Assembly (NCBI GenBank): GCA_002633005.1
Contig: NMRA01000137.1
Location: 248,001-312,000 of the forward strand
DNA length: 64,000 bases
Source of the DNA: Phoronis australis
Taxonomy: Eukaryota > Phoronida > Phoronidae
Direction: 5' to 3'
The notes beneath the pieces are model-generated. The model was not told the DNA's origin, made no database searches, and saw nothing but the letters and a program-made list of their open reading frames with translations. The translations under genes and the position numbers were made by a program. How positions within the stretch are numbered: the stretch's first letter is position 1; each line of letters begins with the position of its first letter. Positions 1 through 11,180 of the stretch are shown here, piece after piece.

Positions 1-1201
1 ACTCCATATCTTAGCCGAGTACGATAACCGGTTTACCAACCAATCCGATGTCTTGTTGACCAGGCTTAGTGCAGCCATTGTTTTTAGAGGTGTTACCGAG
101 CATTTGTTTCGATCCTTACTCATAACGTGGCTAAAGGACTATTACGGCGAAAAAATCTTTATGTGGCATGTTCACACACAGTCCAGCAAAACAATGAACA
201 GACAGTTTTTTCTAAAATGCATATTATCATTTACGCATACAACTTAAGTAATACCGTATTGTTGTTTACCTGTCTCCCGCACAGATCCCAAATATCGACA
301 GCCAGGTTTTCTTTCCCAGTTACACCATTGCCGTTTGTGCCTGGAATAAAACTGTTGTTATCGCAGGTCCTCCAACCCTCCTTTCAAAAGCTGTGGAAAC
401 ATTCATTTTCAACCTACGGTAGATAGTACATGCCTGCATATAACTTAACAAACTTTCACGATGCAGTCTCGCCTCGCCGCTTTCCACTTAACGCGGTACC
501 GATGCCACTTTTGTTTTGAACACCTGCATTGCATGAAATGGAAGGGAGCAATAATGTCTGATTTTTATGCAGTCAAATTTCCATAAGCCATGTATAACAA
601 ATGTCCAAGATCTAAATCCTCGAACTCAACACTTAACTCAGATTCAGACTCGAAAATCAACTAATCACGCTGCAAGATTCGAGCAAAAATTTGCAAGTTT
701 ACTCAAACAGTGGCATTGGTCAATCTTCGATTCCAGTTAAGCGTTACTAGTATAGACCCTGAGCCCAGATTGCCATTCAAGTCAGGAATGAACTTAAGGA
801 TGCTGAAACTGCTTTGAAGCTGTGCATGTCTCGGTACCATAGTCATATCCATTGATGAAGAAGTACTCAATCTTAAATTTAGTCTAGTGACCAAGTAATA
901 CACTGAAATATGGTGCAGCTTGAATTTACTGACGATTCTTGCCAAAATAGAAAATTGATGGGCATCTTCTGTTGTGAGCGAGTATTTGGAAAATCATTTC
1001 AAAGTGTCAGCGACAAATCCTATCCACGACAACGTCGAGGAATTCTAAAAATTTGCAAAATGAATAATTAAATAATGCAAACTTAATCACATGGCACGAA
1101 ATAGTAACATGTTTCGTGCCCACTACGTGATGGAACTTGGCAAAACTTTCTAAATGCAAAAGTAAAACACCAACGAGTATTGAAAATTGGGTGTTTTGAA
1201 C
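1..1201. other. no supported gene
   Basis: AT-rich sequence without a domain I recognise. A frame on the plus strand is open from base 2 to about 247 and could be the tail of an exon that begins outside the window, but it matches no family I know. Later exons of the Roc gene on the minus strand would have to lie here or before base 1. I looked for the DFAGQ block that normally follows and did not find it. Confidence 0.4.
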
Positions 1202-1364
1202 CCTAAAGTCTATCTCACCCCTTTCATCACTTTCAAACGGAAACCAAGTGTCAACAGTTACTCCCTCTGTTGGTTGTTCAACTGTCCTCACAGATTCACC
1301 GATTAGCGATTGTACCAGACTGGTCTTCCCACTTCCAAGATCTCCCATGACGAATAGCTTACAC
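1202..1364 (-). CDS. Roc-type GTPase exon (P-loop half)
   Basis: One internal exon of a Ras-of-complex (Roc) GTPase, the nucleotide-binding module of LRRK/ROCO and MFHAS1-like proteins. The minus strand has an acceptor (ATGCACAG) just before it. The translation then carries beta-1 and the P-loop (CKLFVMGDLGSGKTSL), a TEGVTVDTW stretch where switch I lies, and a following strand ending EIDFRV. In the family DFAGQ comes next, so the exon probably stops at the GT at 1200-1201; a stronger GTGAGA at 1213-1218 is an alternative. The rest of the domain is not visible in this window. No stop or frameshift is seen in the exon. Family assignment is fairly safe. Which Roc protein it belongs to, and whether the gene is complete, cannot be told. 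Confidence 0.6.
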
Positions 1365-1616
1365 CTGTGCATAAAAAGTCAACAGATTTAGATATAAGCA
1401 ACAATCTCAATTGCCCACCTAAAATACGTTTTTACAGAACAGACGTAACCGGACTAGATGCAAACAGGGATACAAAAAGGCACGACTTTCAGAAAGCAGC
1501 CTTGTTCAAGTTGTAGCGACGTGGGTAGCGAAATGGGTGACGACCAGTTAGTACAGGCGTACCTTCCGTTGACGCAATAATTCACGACATATTCATGCAC
1601 GCGCCCAGTTTAAAAA

Positions 1617-1886
1617 ATGGGAGGCTCGAATTTTATTTTTGAGAATGTGGACCTTTTACTAAGATTCACAGGGTACTTTCAGAGTTATGAATTGTGCATT
1701 CGTCGAATTTTGGTAGTTCCTGCATTTTCAGTGGTCTTTTGTCTCATTTTCTACTTTTTTCGAAGCTTTTGTTTCTCTAAGACGGACCTTTTTGCCCACT
1801 TCGCCAAATGGGGGGGGGGGGGGGGCCNGGGGGGGGGGGGCCTTCAAGCCTCCCGAGCCCCTTCCCGGGGTGCGCGCATGATATAG
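1617..1886 (+). repeat. G-rich interspersed repeat, copy 1
   Basis: First of three copies of one family (others at 50690-50905 and 52018-52252). Shared blocks are a GTGGACCTTTT motif near the left, GTTTCTCTAAGACGGACC, CACTTCGCCAAATGGGG, and an end near GTGCGCGCAT. The centre is a run of more than 25 G broken by an N at 1828, so this copy is poorly assembled. Glycine- or proline-rich frames across it are artefacts of the G run. No coding capacity or clear terminal repeats. Confidence 0.6.
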
Positions 1887-1966
1887 CCAGAGACCGAAAA
1901 GATATTGCCAAATGAGGCACGTGACCACACTTGCCCTGGTAACCCGGATCACTGAGGATTTTGTTC

Positions 1967-2152
1967 ATGGCGGCCGGGCAAAGTGGCTCTGACATAGAGG
2001 AGTGTGAACATCGGTGCTTATCAGAGGTGGGGGTAACCGCGGAAGTTGTAACGGTCGAGACAAAAATGATAACATTAGGCAATTGGTCGAGGGGGCGTAA
2101 CCCTCGGAGAATCTACACGGAATCGTGTATAGCTATGTCCAAAATGGCCTAA
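1967..2152 (+). CDS. candidate first coding exon
   Basis: An ATG in a GC-richer patch (TTCATGGCGGCC) opens a frame starting MAAGQSGSDIEECEHRCLSE. It can either end at a splice donor after codon 20 (GAG followed by GTGGGG) or run on for 62 codons to a stop at 2150-2152. The alanine/glycine-rich start and acidic stretch look like a genuine protein N-terminus, but I recognise no domain and see no partner exon. It could be chance. Confidence 0.3.
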   Translation: MAAGQSGSDIEECEHRCLSEVGVTAEVVTVETKMITLGNWSRGRNPRRIYTESCIAMSKMA

Positions 2153-2842
2153 CGTTATACCTAATTCTAAATTGTGCAAGGACACATTCTGGCTACAGAG
2201 CATATTGACTGCTTTCTATTGGAAATTCACTCAAACTATTTTGCTTCTCAGTGCTTGTCAAAGTAAAAATAGCTTTGCCATAAAAAATTCAGAGTAGGCC
2301 CACAAGACACCCGTGTGCAGTGAATGCAGGATTCCTCTCAAAATTGTTTTATTAGTGGCAAGCATTGACACAAGGGGATGAACGAGAGAGTAGAAACTCT
2401 ATTCTTCATATATTTTATTTTGAATCAATAATTTGCTTTGACAATATTGGAATTACATTTCCATATGTAAATATAGTGGAGTAATCGCCATTATTCAAAC
2501 ACTGGAGTGCAGATTTCTTACTATTATAGGACAGAATTACACCGACAAAGCGCGCGTTATCCTAGCTATCGTAGTCACAACACGCCTGCCTTTTCAGATT
2601 CTATTACAGAACACACAATATTTCATTAGCAACAATACCGCGGACTAGTGTTTTGCAGCCAGCGTACACTGAATCGTTGTGCACCACAGTTGCCATTCGT
2701 TTTAGGGTGGGCACTTTGTATTCATGTAGACAGCTCGTTGTACAATTGAGAGGAAGGGCAGTGATAAAATTTCTGCAGCAGATAAATTACAGACATTTCC
2801 AAACACAACTGGAACGGAAAAGAATAGTAGCAATAATACTAT
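2153..2842. other. no supported gene
   Basis: AT-rich spacer. I see no splice-bounded frame, tRNA or inverted repeat that I could support. Confidence 0.4.
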
Positions 2843-3131
2843 TGATGATGATGATAATGATGGTGACGGTGATGATGATGATGGTGGTGGTGGTGGTGAT
2901 GATGATGATGATGATGATGGTGATGGTGTGATGATGATGATGATGGTGATGATGATGGTGATGATGATGATGATGGTGGTGATGGTGATGGTGATGATGT
3001 GGATGGTGGTGGTGATGATGATGATGATGATGGTGATGGTGATGATGATGATGGCGATGATGATGATAGTGATGATGATGATGATGGTGAGGGTGGGGGT
3101 GATGATGAAGGTGATGGTGATGGTGGTGATG
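2843..3131 (+). repeat. GAT/GGT trinucleotide microsatellite
   Basis: About 290 bases of imperfect GAT units with GGT interruptions. It yields long poly-Met, poly-Asp/Gly, poly-His and poly-Ser frames on both strands; none should be read as a gene. Confidence 0.95.
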
Positions 3132-4335
3132 TTTTAACGAAAGTAAAATGCAGCACTTACACACGTCAGGTCTTATTTACAGCATGGTACTCAAAGGTAG
3201 AGTTAGAAACGGAATAAATTATGTGACTAAAACAAGTTATGGTGGCAAAACTGATGACACAATGAAGATGCACAATTTAGGTGCTGAGTGGGAAGAACAG
3301 TTTAGGCGACGACATGTGAAAATGGCTGGCCTATTCTATCTCGAAACTTTTTGGTACTATCCGCGGCAGACAAATCAACTTTTGGTAAGGTGTGAAAGGG
3401 CGCACCGTATCGGTGAAGCATTTGTAGCCTCAAATTTAAATATATCATTCATTAATATTGGCTCATGAACTGGGCATGACTATCCAGATAACAATAGGGC
3501 TCAGTTTGCATTTTAGTGAGTGAGTTTATAACAAGCAGAATCTCCCTAGTCATCTTTCGAACCATGGCTTTTATGATTTACACAAAAACTTACTTAAGTT
3601 ATTGCCTTGTTTTTGCAGACACCATCGATGTATTTTCCTTTGAGTACTGGGCGCAAACGAGTATATATTATTCTGCAATAAAATTAACTATCAAATCGCA
3701 AAGGCCCCACTACGCCGAAGTTTGTCAACTCAAAATACGAAAATAAGAATTCTCGTGAGTCTGCACGCTACCTCTGGTACAAAATATTGAGCGTCTCCAT
3801 CTAAAACGAGGCTGTAAAGTATGAAATGACGCCACCGGAATGACTTTAATGGGAACACTTCTTGATTACCTGTATTCGAGACTCTCTCCCGAGTTCTCGA
3901 GTTTGCCATTGTCTGTGCCCAGTCCCCACGCTCCACTGACACTCATCTCAGTTGGAGTGACATGCCCCTTACTGGGCGTGGTTGTCTTGGGAACAGTCGT
4001 CTTGAGTCTGAAAAAGTCAAAACTCATTGTTTGGGAAAGCTACGGGGACACTTTACAAATAGAAAACACATGCTCCATGTCCCTCTAGAGACGTTACATA
4101 AAATGTACTATTTACTTAGTCATCGTAGAGGTGATTCGTGCGTTTGGAATAGCCAGTTATGACCAATTTCCCTTTCAATATGTCTCCTTATAAGTCAACG
4201 TGGCTGAAGAAAACCCACCACAGACCGAAAGGCGATAGTAACTGACCTACACATGCACTTTCCCTCCAACCAGACGATGAAGCTCAAACAATCGTTTGGT
4301 CGAACTCTTCTCAACTGAGCGCGAATTATAACAGC
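3132..4335. other. no supported gene
   Basis: Several short open stretches, the longest about 106 codons at 3148-3468 on the plus strand, with no recognisable motif and no convincing splice pair. I see nothing else. Confidence 0.35.
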
Positions 4336-4387
4336 TATGAAGCACCAAAGGGTTCTTAAACCAACACCATTCTGCGCGTAGACATAT

Positions 4388-4492
4388 GCTTAATCTACGC
4401 GTACTTTTGCTTAATCTACGCGTACTTTTGCTTAATCTACGCGTACTTTTGCTTAATCTTCGTGTACTTTTGCTTAATCTACGCGTACTTTT
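4388..4492 (+). repeat. five tandem 21-bp units
   Basis: Units begin at 4388, 4409, 4430, 4451 and 4472. The first, second, third and fifth are identical; the fourth has two changes (TTCGTG for TACGCG). There are no spacers, so this is a plain tandem array, not a CRISPR. Confidence 0.9.
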
Positions 4493-4592
4493 AGTTCTTA
4501 AACGATCATCGTTCTGCTCTTAATCAACACATACTTTAGACATGAGTGCCACCGTCTCGACTGGCCCCAGTAGAGACGGTAAAGCTCCTATA

Positions 4593-4749
4593 CAGTGGCG
4601 GATTTAGAGGGGGGCCAAGGGGGCCATGACCCCCCTAAAATTCTCCCAGATTCCATTAGGCAGTTCGGAGGTGCGAATGTCTGTCGGGCAAAATCCTGGC
4701 TAATATGCTGCCCTGGCCCCCTTAACTCAAAATACTAGATCCGCCCCTG
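4593..4749 (+). mobile_element. GGCGGAT-ended MITE, copy 1, with CTATA target duplication
   Basis: Starts CAGTGGCGGATTTAG and ends GATCCGCCCCTG, an inverted pair. It is flanked on both sides by CTATA (4588-4592 and 4750-4754), a 5-bp target duplication. Removing the element restores AGCTCCTATAGGAGCT, a perfect 16-bp palindrome. Its interior (CTCCCAGATTCCATT, then GCGAATGTCTG) resembles the copies at 24429 and 60624, defining one subfamily. Confidence 0.8.
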
Positions 4750-5143
4750 CTATAGGAGCTCTAATTAAGCTTCATGGAGGTACACGTTATGAGGCCGTCG
4801 ATATCTTTAATTCCTCCTGACTCGAACAAAATCCCGAACTTTTGTTTCGAACAGTCCTTCGTTCAGTTGCCCAAATTGGCAACTGACCATCTTTAACACT
4901 GCGTGTCAAATAGGGCGTGATTGGAGTACACGAAGTGATGAAAAGAACGCAATTATTAAGTAAAATTACGCGCAGATTAAGTAAAAGTGCGCACTGAATA
5001 ACAGAAGAACGATGATCATATAAAAACTAAAAGTACACGTAGACTAAGCAAAAGTATGCATAGATAAAGCAAAAATACGCGTAGATTAAGCACATTTCTA
5101 CACGCAGAAAGACACTCGTTTAAGAAACGTTTGGCGCTTCATA

Positions 5144-6429
5144 ATAAGCCTCGCATTTAATCGCATAGAGCAGACACCTCAAGTTAGCGTTGAAGGCCAA
5201 CCAATGCCAGTATTACATACTCAAGGGTTCTCGGCCCCGACTCTGAGAAGGTGCTTTCGAGGAAGCCACGAAGTAAAACAAGACACAAGGTCGCCTTTTT
5301 GCATATCAAGGGCCTTTCAGAACAGCTACGCTGCACATAAAACACACCAACGCCCTGAAGAGCCAGCTAGCTCGACTTATTAATCCTCCCTTCCTTGATT
5401 GTCAATGCTGAGTGATACACCCACTCACTTGCACAGCATATCTCACCAAACGAACCCTAAGTACTAGCATGCAACACACTGGACAAACCCACTACATTTC
5501 GAGAACGCCTAGACACTTTTGGCCAGCACGTGTACGGAGACCATGCAAGGATCCTGGCAAAAGAAGAATTATTGGTACTTTCACGAGATTAAAGAGACCA
5601 TCTTCCTTGAGCCGAATCTTACTCCCCGGATTTACGACGTTTTTCTCCTTATTGGTTACGCAACGGCAGGAAATATTACCAGCACACTTTCCCAGTGCTA
5701 CGTGAGGTGGCGTTGTGAAAAAAATACATATTTTGGCTTCACGTTGCTTAACAGAACGAAGTGACATTCAAACGTTCTGATTAGTTGGGAAATAGCGTGA
5801 GACATTCCAAGGAGTTGATGTTTGGAAATGAATCACTATGTAGCTCTATTTGCTGACCGTGGCTTGCGGTTGCAATAATCAAAAGAATACACTAAATCGA
5901 TGCATTCCTTGCAAGTGTTTTTGAAAATGCATGCAAGATAACAATGCGCTATACAAAACAAAAAAACAATCCACTTTACTTTTCTGACTCATTCCCGTAC
6001 CCTACATATTAGACAAACGTGTACACAAAGGCATGCATGATGATGCGCACTTATGGCCATTTTCAATATAGGTGGCGCGGTGTCAAAGGCCCAAAATACT
6101 CAACCATTTGTTAACACATATTTGTAGCTGAGTATTAAATTTATCTCTCAGAGCAGTTTCTAATTTGCAGAATATCGTAACACAAAACCGGTTGTGGACG
6201 ATCTCACCAAAGAGGAGTTATCTATTCTTTCAAAGTCGCTCTAAAGCGGGTGAAGAGACAACTGATCTGCCAGCACGTGAGCGGAACTTAGCACTAATTT
6301 TCCTTTCTTGTCCACGCTCCAAACAGACTAGAAAAAATCCGTTCACTTTAGACTATAGGGCCTACCTAGCGCAATGATATATATTTACAGCCCAAGAATT
6401 GATCATCGGTGTTCAGCCGTGTTTGGTAA
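5144..6429. other. no supported gene
   Basis: Three overlapping frames of 80-97 codons at 5412-5767 occupy both strands without motif or splice support. I see nothing I can name. Confidence 0.35.
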
Positions 6430-6600
6430 TTAAAGGGACATAGTCGATTTCATGGCCAAAAACGCATTTTGAGATCATTAAGGATGAGATATATTTTTGA
6501 AGTTGTTGAGCTTGACCAGAGCTATGAAAACCCTGCTGTGTTTTTGTAATGTTATTACAAATTGCTACTAACCCTTGCTATCTTCTGCGTGCCATTCGCA
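6430..6600 (-). repeat. T2-like TTAAAGGGACAT repeat, inverted copy
   Basis: Begins with TTAA followed by AGGGACATAG. Read on the minus strand it shares with 10975-11180 and 12525-12735 the blocks TTTGTAATAA, TAGCTCTGGTCAA and AAAATGCGTTTTT. The TTAAAGGRR end is the known signature of T2 MITEs of the Kolobok superfamily. The far end of this copy was not found. Confidence 0.5.
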
Positions 6601-6670
6601 GCAGTCAGGGCTGGTGGCTTTACTAGTTAAAATACGTTAAAGCTTTGCGATATCTCGAGAGATGTTTGTC

Positions 6671-6725
6671 CGACAGCAGAGTGTTGGACTGCTTGCGCTG
6701 AGGTTGTTGGTTCGATTCTGAGTTA
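6671..6725 (+). repeat. tRNA-like SINE head
   Basis: An A-box-like CAGCAGAGTGTTGG is followed about 30 bases later by a B-box-like GGTTCGATTCT. The arms do not fold into a clean cloverleaf, so this is a tRNA-derived SINE head, not a tRNA gene. Confidence 0.4.
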
Positions 6726-7494
6726 GGGGCGATGTCGGAAAACCTCATTTCTCGCCGATATTGTCACTTTAGACCCAGCTTGACAAATCATATGTACTGC
6801 AAAGTGACAAGATTTTGAAGCGGATGTAACAACTGAACTTCCCTGTAGGTGACTAATTGCGTCACATTGACCCAATTATTTAATTATGTTCCACGCCTTC
6901 CCCGAGGCGTTGGGTGAAATTATATACATTACCAATTACTGACTGCTTACTACTCGAGACAAAAGGGCCTTTGATTCATTTGTTGAATATAGAGAAAAAG
7001 GGAAACATTGCTGCCTCAGTACGAAATATTTACGATTCACCGGAGGCGTCTACATGCAGGTATTATTTGCCATTCAATACACTTACTGCGCTCAGCTTTT
7101 ACGTTGATCAAGTGCAGACATCTGTTAATTGCATTGTAAAACCAGATCAATTCGCATTTGTTTTTCCCTACATTAAAAAGATACTTATAACCGAGTTTTG
7201 TTGATTTTCCTCAAAGTTACCTCCGTCACCTGCTCAATTCCTCCGAAAGAAGAGAGCGGTGGGAGCACTTGATTGATTTTGCTGCGGTGGATGCACTTGA
7301 TAGGTTTTGCTAGTTCTGCCGCTGTGTCAACCGGCTAAGGCACCTGGTTGGTTTGTAAGCCGGCTTATCATCGCGACGAAACCGGGGAAGCCAATCAAGT
7401 TGAGCTGTTGCTCAGCTAAAACTCTGTGTCGACTGTGTCTCTAAATGGATTCTGTGGTGATTCGAGATGCGCGGTCTCTTAACACAGTAGTCCA
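6726..7494. other. no supported gene
   Basis: A 96-codon frame at 6914-7204 has no recognisable feature. I see nothing else. Confidence 0.35.
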
Positions 7495-7732
7495 CAGAGG
7501 CGGATCTACAGGGGGGGGGGGTCAGGAGGTTCAAACCCACCCCCATCGGGACAGGATCAAAAATAAAAAGAGCAAAAAATTGCGTCAGAAAAACGAAATC
7601 AGCTACTAAAAACCACAAAAAATCTTACACGTGAGGGGAAACTCCCTCCCGACCTTCCTTCCGGTCGGCGCTACGCGCCTCGGATTTGCTCGAATCCTAA
7701 GCCCCCTTACTGAAAACCTAGATCTGCCACCG
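7495..7732 (+). mobile_element. GGCGGAT-ended MITE, copy 2, with GTCCA target duplication
   Basis: Starts CAGAGGCGGATCTAC, followed by a G run, and ends GATCTGCCACCG. The flanks are GTCCA at 7490-7494 and again at 7733-7737, a perfect 5-bp target duplication. The interior differs from the other copies. Contains no gene. Confidence 0.8.
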
Positions 7733-8532
7733 GTCCATTAATTTGTCGAACGATGCCAAACGAGAGCAAAATGACTTTCCTCATTCACACACGGACCTTC
7801 AAACACGAGTCACTGACCATATACACACGAGTTAGGCTACCAACAACTTGAATGTGCATTGGTTAACGAGATTCACATTGCAACCACAAATTTCTACTCT
7901 GTGATGCGTACGCATCAGCTTTCTCCCCGAAAAACTGTTGCACAAGAGGTGCCGCTCTTTGACAACTTGTATTAGCATAATTATTGGAGCATTATCAAAA
8001 GTCCAAAACCGTACCTTCATGATCATATCATTTTTTTAAAATAAAATTTGACTTTCATGGTCATTATCAATTTAGACAAATCCTGAACTGATGGTCACAT
8101 TTCAGGAAACGTCCGATGTAAAGTCACTTGAATTTTCCAAACTTTAACCATTATATGAATAATTATGTATGTCTTGAATCGGCGTGCAAATGTAAATCGC
8201 ACTTTCAAGTCTGGTCTGCACGCTCCCAGTTGGCCACGTCACTGTCATTATGAACCTGGCCTTGGCAACAAGAGGAACAACCAGGAATTACGATATGAGT
8301 TCAGAGTATTGGAATAATAAGGCACGGAGACATGTTTTCCAGAGGCGCAAGGGGCACTGTGTCATACTTGCTGTTGCGTCACATTTGTTATCTTTGGGCA
8401 CTTGTGAACGATCGATTTAAGTTTTGTCACTGTCATTGAATCCTTACAAAAATGCCTAAATTACAAATTGGGTGATGTCGGGTGATGTCGGGTGACCCTG
8501 TCGATTGAGCTCTATCCCGATAGAAAAGCAAG
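7733..8532. other. no supported gene
   Basis: AT-rich spacer with no supported exon; a short direct repeat GGTGATGTCG at about 8470 is the only structure seen. Confidence 0.35.
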
Positions 8533-8686
8533 ATGAAGCGAATGGAAGGATCTGCAATAGTGTTATCACACTTCAGAAATACAAAACTGATGCTGTCCCC
8601 GCTTTCCCGGCGAAAAAGCAAAAATCGTGTACAAATCGTCCGCGCATCTGCGATGTCAGTTGACGACGAGCGACCATTTCGAATTG
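8533..8686 (+). CDS. candidate exon ending at a strong donor
   Basis: From an ATG, 51 codons plus one base run into a consensus donor (ATTG followed by GTAAGTATC). The translation is basic in the middle (SRRKSKNRVQIVRASAMSVD) and ends ERPFRI. No domain recognised and no partner exon with matching phase found. The good donor is the only support beyond the open frame. Confidence 0.25.
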
Positions 8687-8874
8687 GTAAGTATCATTCT
8701 CCTGTAACGCTTGTGTCAGATATGACCATTTTCTCCCGGAAACTCATCGGATCGGCCTCAGGCCCTTTCACATGTGCATTAGGCGCCAAGCACAGCTTCG
8801 GCGTTTTCAAGCAAATACTAATACTACTCATTGGTACATCTAAACTGACAGTCATACAGGGAAGTTGCATATCA

Positions 8875-9021
8875 TGGGCGGCGCAGCACTGAAAAAAGTG
8901 GGGGGGGGGGGAGGGCTAAAGCCCTCAGCCCTCCTGTGGTGCACCGCCTATAGACCATGTGCGGCCTAGCACTGAAAAAAGTGGGCTATAGCCCCCAGCT
9001 CCCTATGGTGCGTCGCTCATG
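8875..9021. repeat. two tandem copies of a ~75-bp inverted-end repeat
   Basis: Two adjacent units share GCACTGAAAAAAGTGGG near the left and a TGGTGC(A/G)(C/T)CG block at the right. In each, the left end (GGGCGGCGCAGCAC) is roughly inverted at the right end (GGTGCACCGCC). Looks like a tiny MITE that duplicated in tandem. Confidence 0.5.
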
Positions 9022-9111
9022 TATATGCGCCTGGATAAGAAGTAGTGACAATAAACGTTCAATATAGTGCATGAGTGAAGGCCAAGCCACGTGTAACTGC
9101 ACCAGTTACGT

Positions 9112-9277
9112 CATAGGCGGGTTCAGGGGGGGAACGTCAAGGGGTTCCGAACTCCGCCCTTTTCCCTTGATTTTAGTGATATCAAATCTACAATTTTTAG
9201 ATTGTTGAATTGGACCACGTTTCTCAAAAAATCCTCGACCCGAACTCCCCTTTTAGGAAATCCTGGATCCGTCCTTG
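9112..9277 (+). mobile_element. GGCGGAT-ended MITE, copy 3 (degraded)
   Basis: Starts CATAGGCGGGTTCAGG with a G run and ends GGATCCGTCCTTG. Flanks TACGT and TACTC agree in only three of five bases, so the target duplication has decayed or the ends are slightly off. Confidence 0.55.
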
Positions 9278-10974
9278 TACTCGGGCTTACGTCAACATTA
9301 AATAATCAATCGGAAAGTATAAAATAGACACAGTCTCACCCAGTTTAAGACAGCGAGAGGTAAACATGCCTATGTGTTCACCTTTTCACTGTATAAGTAG
9401 CGCTCACGCATGGAAAACATTTCTCTTGAAACAAAATTCATTTTTTCAAATATTGACGCATGGGCTATCGATGGTATGATACTCTTGGTAACCAAGTTGG
9501 TGGAGAGCGATTACCACTTTAAAATGACGTAATGCGTAAGAAATTAACGAGTATAGAACATCTATGAAGCCAGTTTGTTTGGATGAGAACAAAAAGAATT
9601 GATTTTTGATTGGCAAATGTCAAGTTGTACTCAACTAGACATTATTTGTACACTCAGTGTTCGCGTCCATTACGAAACAACCATGGCTTCAGCTAATATA
9701 ATCGTCTCAATATCGGAAGTGCACTTGTTTATATATTATGAACCATCCTATTCACCACTTGCCTCACCAAGATATTGACAAGACCAACAGACGTGATAAA
9801 GTAATAAATATGATGCTTTCAGATCCAGAGGCGTACTAAACGCGGGATCAGAGGGACAGGTGCCCCCAGATTCGAATAAAAATTGTGGGAATTTCGGGCA
9901 AAACCAGAGAAAATCCGGCAGTGCAACATTCGATGAAAAAACACGGGAGGGACATTGAAGAAGGTGTATCGTCAGCAAAATCAACTTTTATAAACAAGAT
10001 AGTCGCTGATTATCTCAGGAAAGAATATTATGAGACCGATTTTATGGGAGTAAAAGTTTTAATCCGATTTTTAGCGAGCTAAACAGGGTGATACTCACCT
10101 TTTCGAGGTTTTTGAAACATCGCGTCATCTACAGTCCATGCAGTCAACTAATTTGGAGCCTTTTAGTGAAGGTGGAGTGAAAAAGATCATTGTCTTCTGC
10201 AAGTTTTTGCATAGAAACGTGCAGGATATATGTTTGTAATCAGTGTTTGAACTTCAGCAAATAAATGATCTGGCCCGCCGGGACACTTATCCTGTCTTTA
10301 CTGGCCTGGCTGCCAAGTTAACTTTTAAAAGTTACTGCACCGGTCGCAAATCCCCTGTCCCTGGGACACCGTGCCAGCGTGTTTGTTTTTTATGTAAATC
10401 TATACATCTGCGAGCCCAAACCTTCGAAAAGTTGAACGAGACGTTAAGTATGTACTTCAATCAAGAACGCTAGTACAAGGTACGCTGCTGCAGTCTTGGA
10501 GTTTTAGAGTAGTTTTCCCAAATTTGCTGGAGATTTACCTAATGGTCAAGCTTTCTTTGGCATTATTCGGAAACCGAGATTTAGACAACTTTTGGTTGAG
10601 TACGTTTTGGCGGTTTTCAGTCAATATTTAAAAAAATCTATGAACAGAAGGGACTGACAAAGTTTTATGGTCGCGGTGCCAGAACGATCTGCAATAAAGT
10701 GATTCACGTTGGTGTGCGATGCTGAAATTTTGAGTTGGTGTATGTCGCGAGTGCGGACAGTTCCATAGTTTCTCACGAGCATGCCTCCCGCGTTGCAATA
10801 ACAACATATCCCAGTTTTGAAGTGACATTGTCAAAAAACGTGATATTCTGAAATCAGCTCTATTGCGAATTTCAGCGTGGTGCCTTCGCAGTCGGAGCCA
10901 AACGCTACTGACGAGCTACATATGTAAATCCTTCAGAGTATTTATTCAAGGGCATTGAATTAATCTCTTTAAAT
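9278..10974. other. no supported gene
   Basis: Frames of 65-78 codons occur on both strands without motif. A minus-strand ATG with ten codons ending at a good donor (AAAAGGTGAGTATC, about 10096) is noted but has no partner exon. Confidence 0.3.
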
Positions 10975-11180
10975 AAGTCACCAACCTTGATTTCAGCTTA
11001 TGTCTGGCAAGCACTGGCTTGAATTGTTAATTTGTAATAAAATCATACAAGCAGAATGCATTGTACTGTTTTGTAGCTCCGGTCAAATCTAAGAGCTTCA
11101 AGAAATCTATCTCATCAAGCAACATTCTCAATAGCGCGTTTTTCGGCTGTAAAACGATGATGTCCCTTTCAGTGACGTGT
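10975..11180 (+). repeat. direct repeat A1 (pair with 12525-12735)
   Basis: Shares with the downstream copy GTCACCAACCTTGATTTCAGC, then TTTGTAAT, TAGCTC(C/T)GGTCAAA, GAGCTTCAAGAA and a terminal GATGTC(C/T)CTTT. The two copies lie about 1.55 kb apart in the same orientation. They belong to the TTAAAGGGACAT repeat family. Confidence 0.6.

Larger units (their letters stand above)
4336..5143. mobile_element. foldback element with 21-bp tandem units in its arms
   Basis: The outer left arm (TATGAAGCACCAAAGGGTTC) matches the reverse complement of the outer right arm (TATGAAGCGCCAAACGTTTC). Inside each arm lie tandem 21-bp units of the type GCTTAATCTACGCGTACTTTT: five good units on the left, several decayed ones on the right at about 4950-5095. 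Next inward both arms share a GATCATCGTTCT block. Long inverted arms made of tandem repeats are the hallmark of Foldback-type transposons. No protein is encoded. A 157-bp MITE is inserted near the centre. Confidence 0.7.

Noticed and set aside
1777-1886. Glycine- and proline-rich frames across the G run
   Set aside because: Caused by a long G homopolymer with an N inside a repeat copy.
2843-3137. Long poly-His, poly-Met, poly-Ser and Asp/Gly frames on both strands
   Set aside because: Pure consequence of the GAT trinucleotide repeat; every frame is open and no flanking coding signal exists.
4388-5095. Regular 21-bp units resembling a CRISPR array
   Set aside because: No spacers between units, inverted arrangement on the other side, eukaryotic context; this is a foldback element.
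9748-9984. Second exon for a minus-strand start at about 10096
   Set aside because: The apparent acceptor lies in a MITE-like end (CCAGAGGCGTAC) and the joined product is short and unconvincing.
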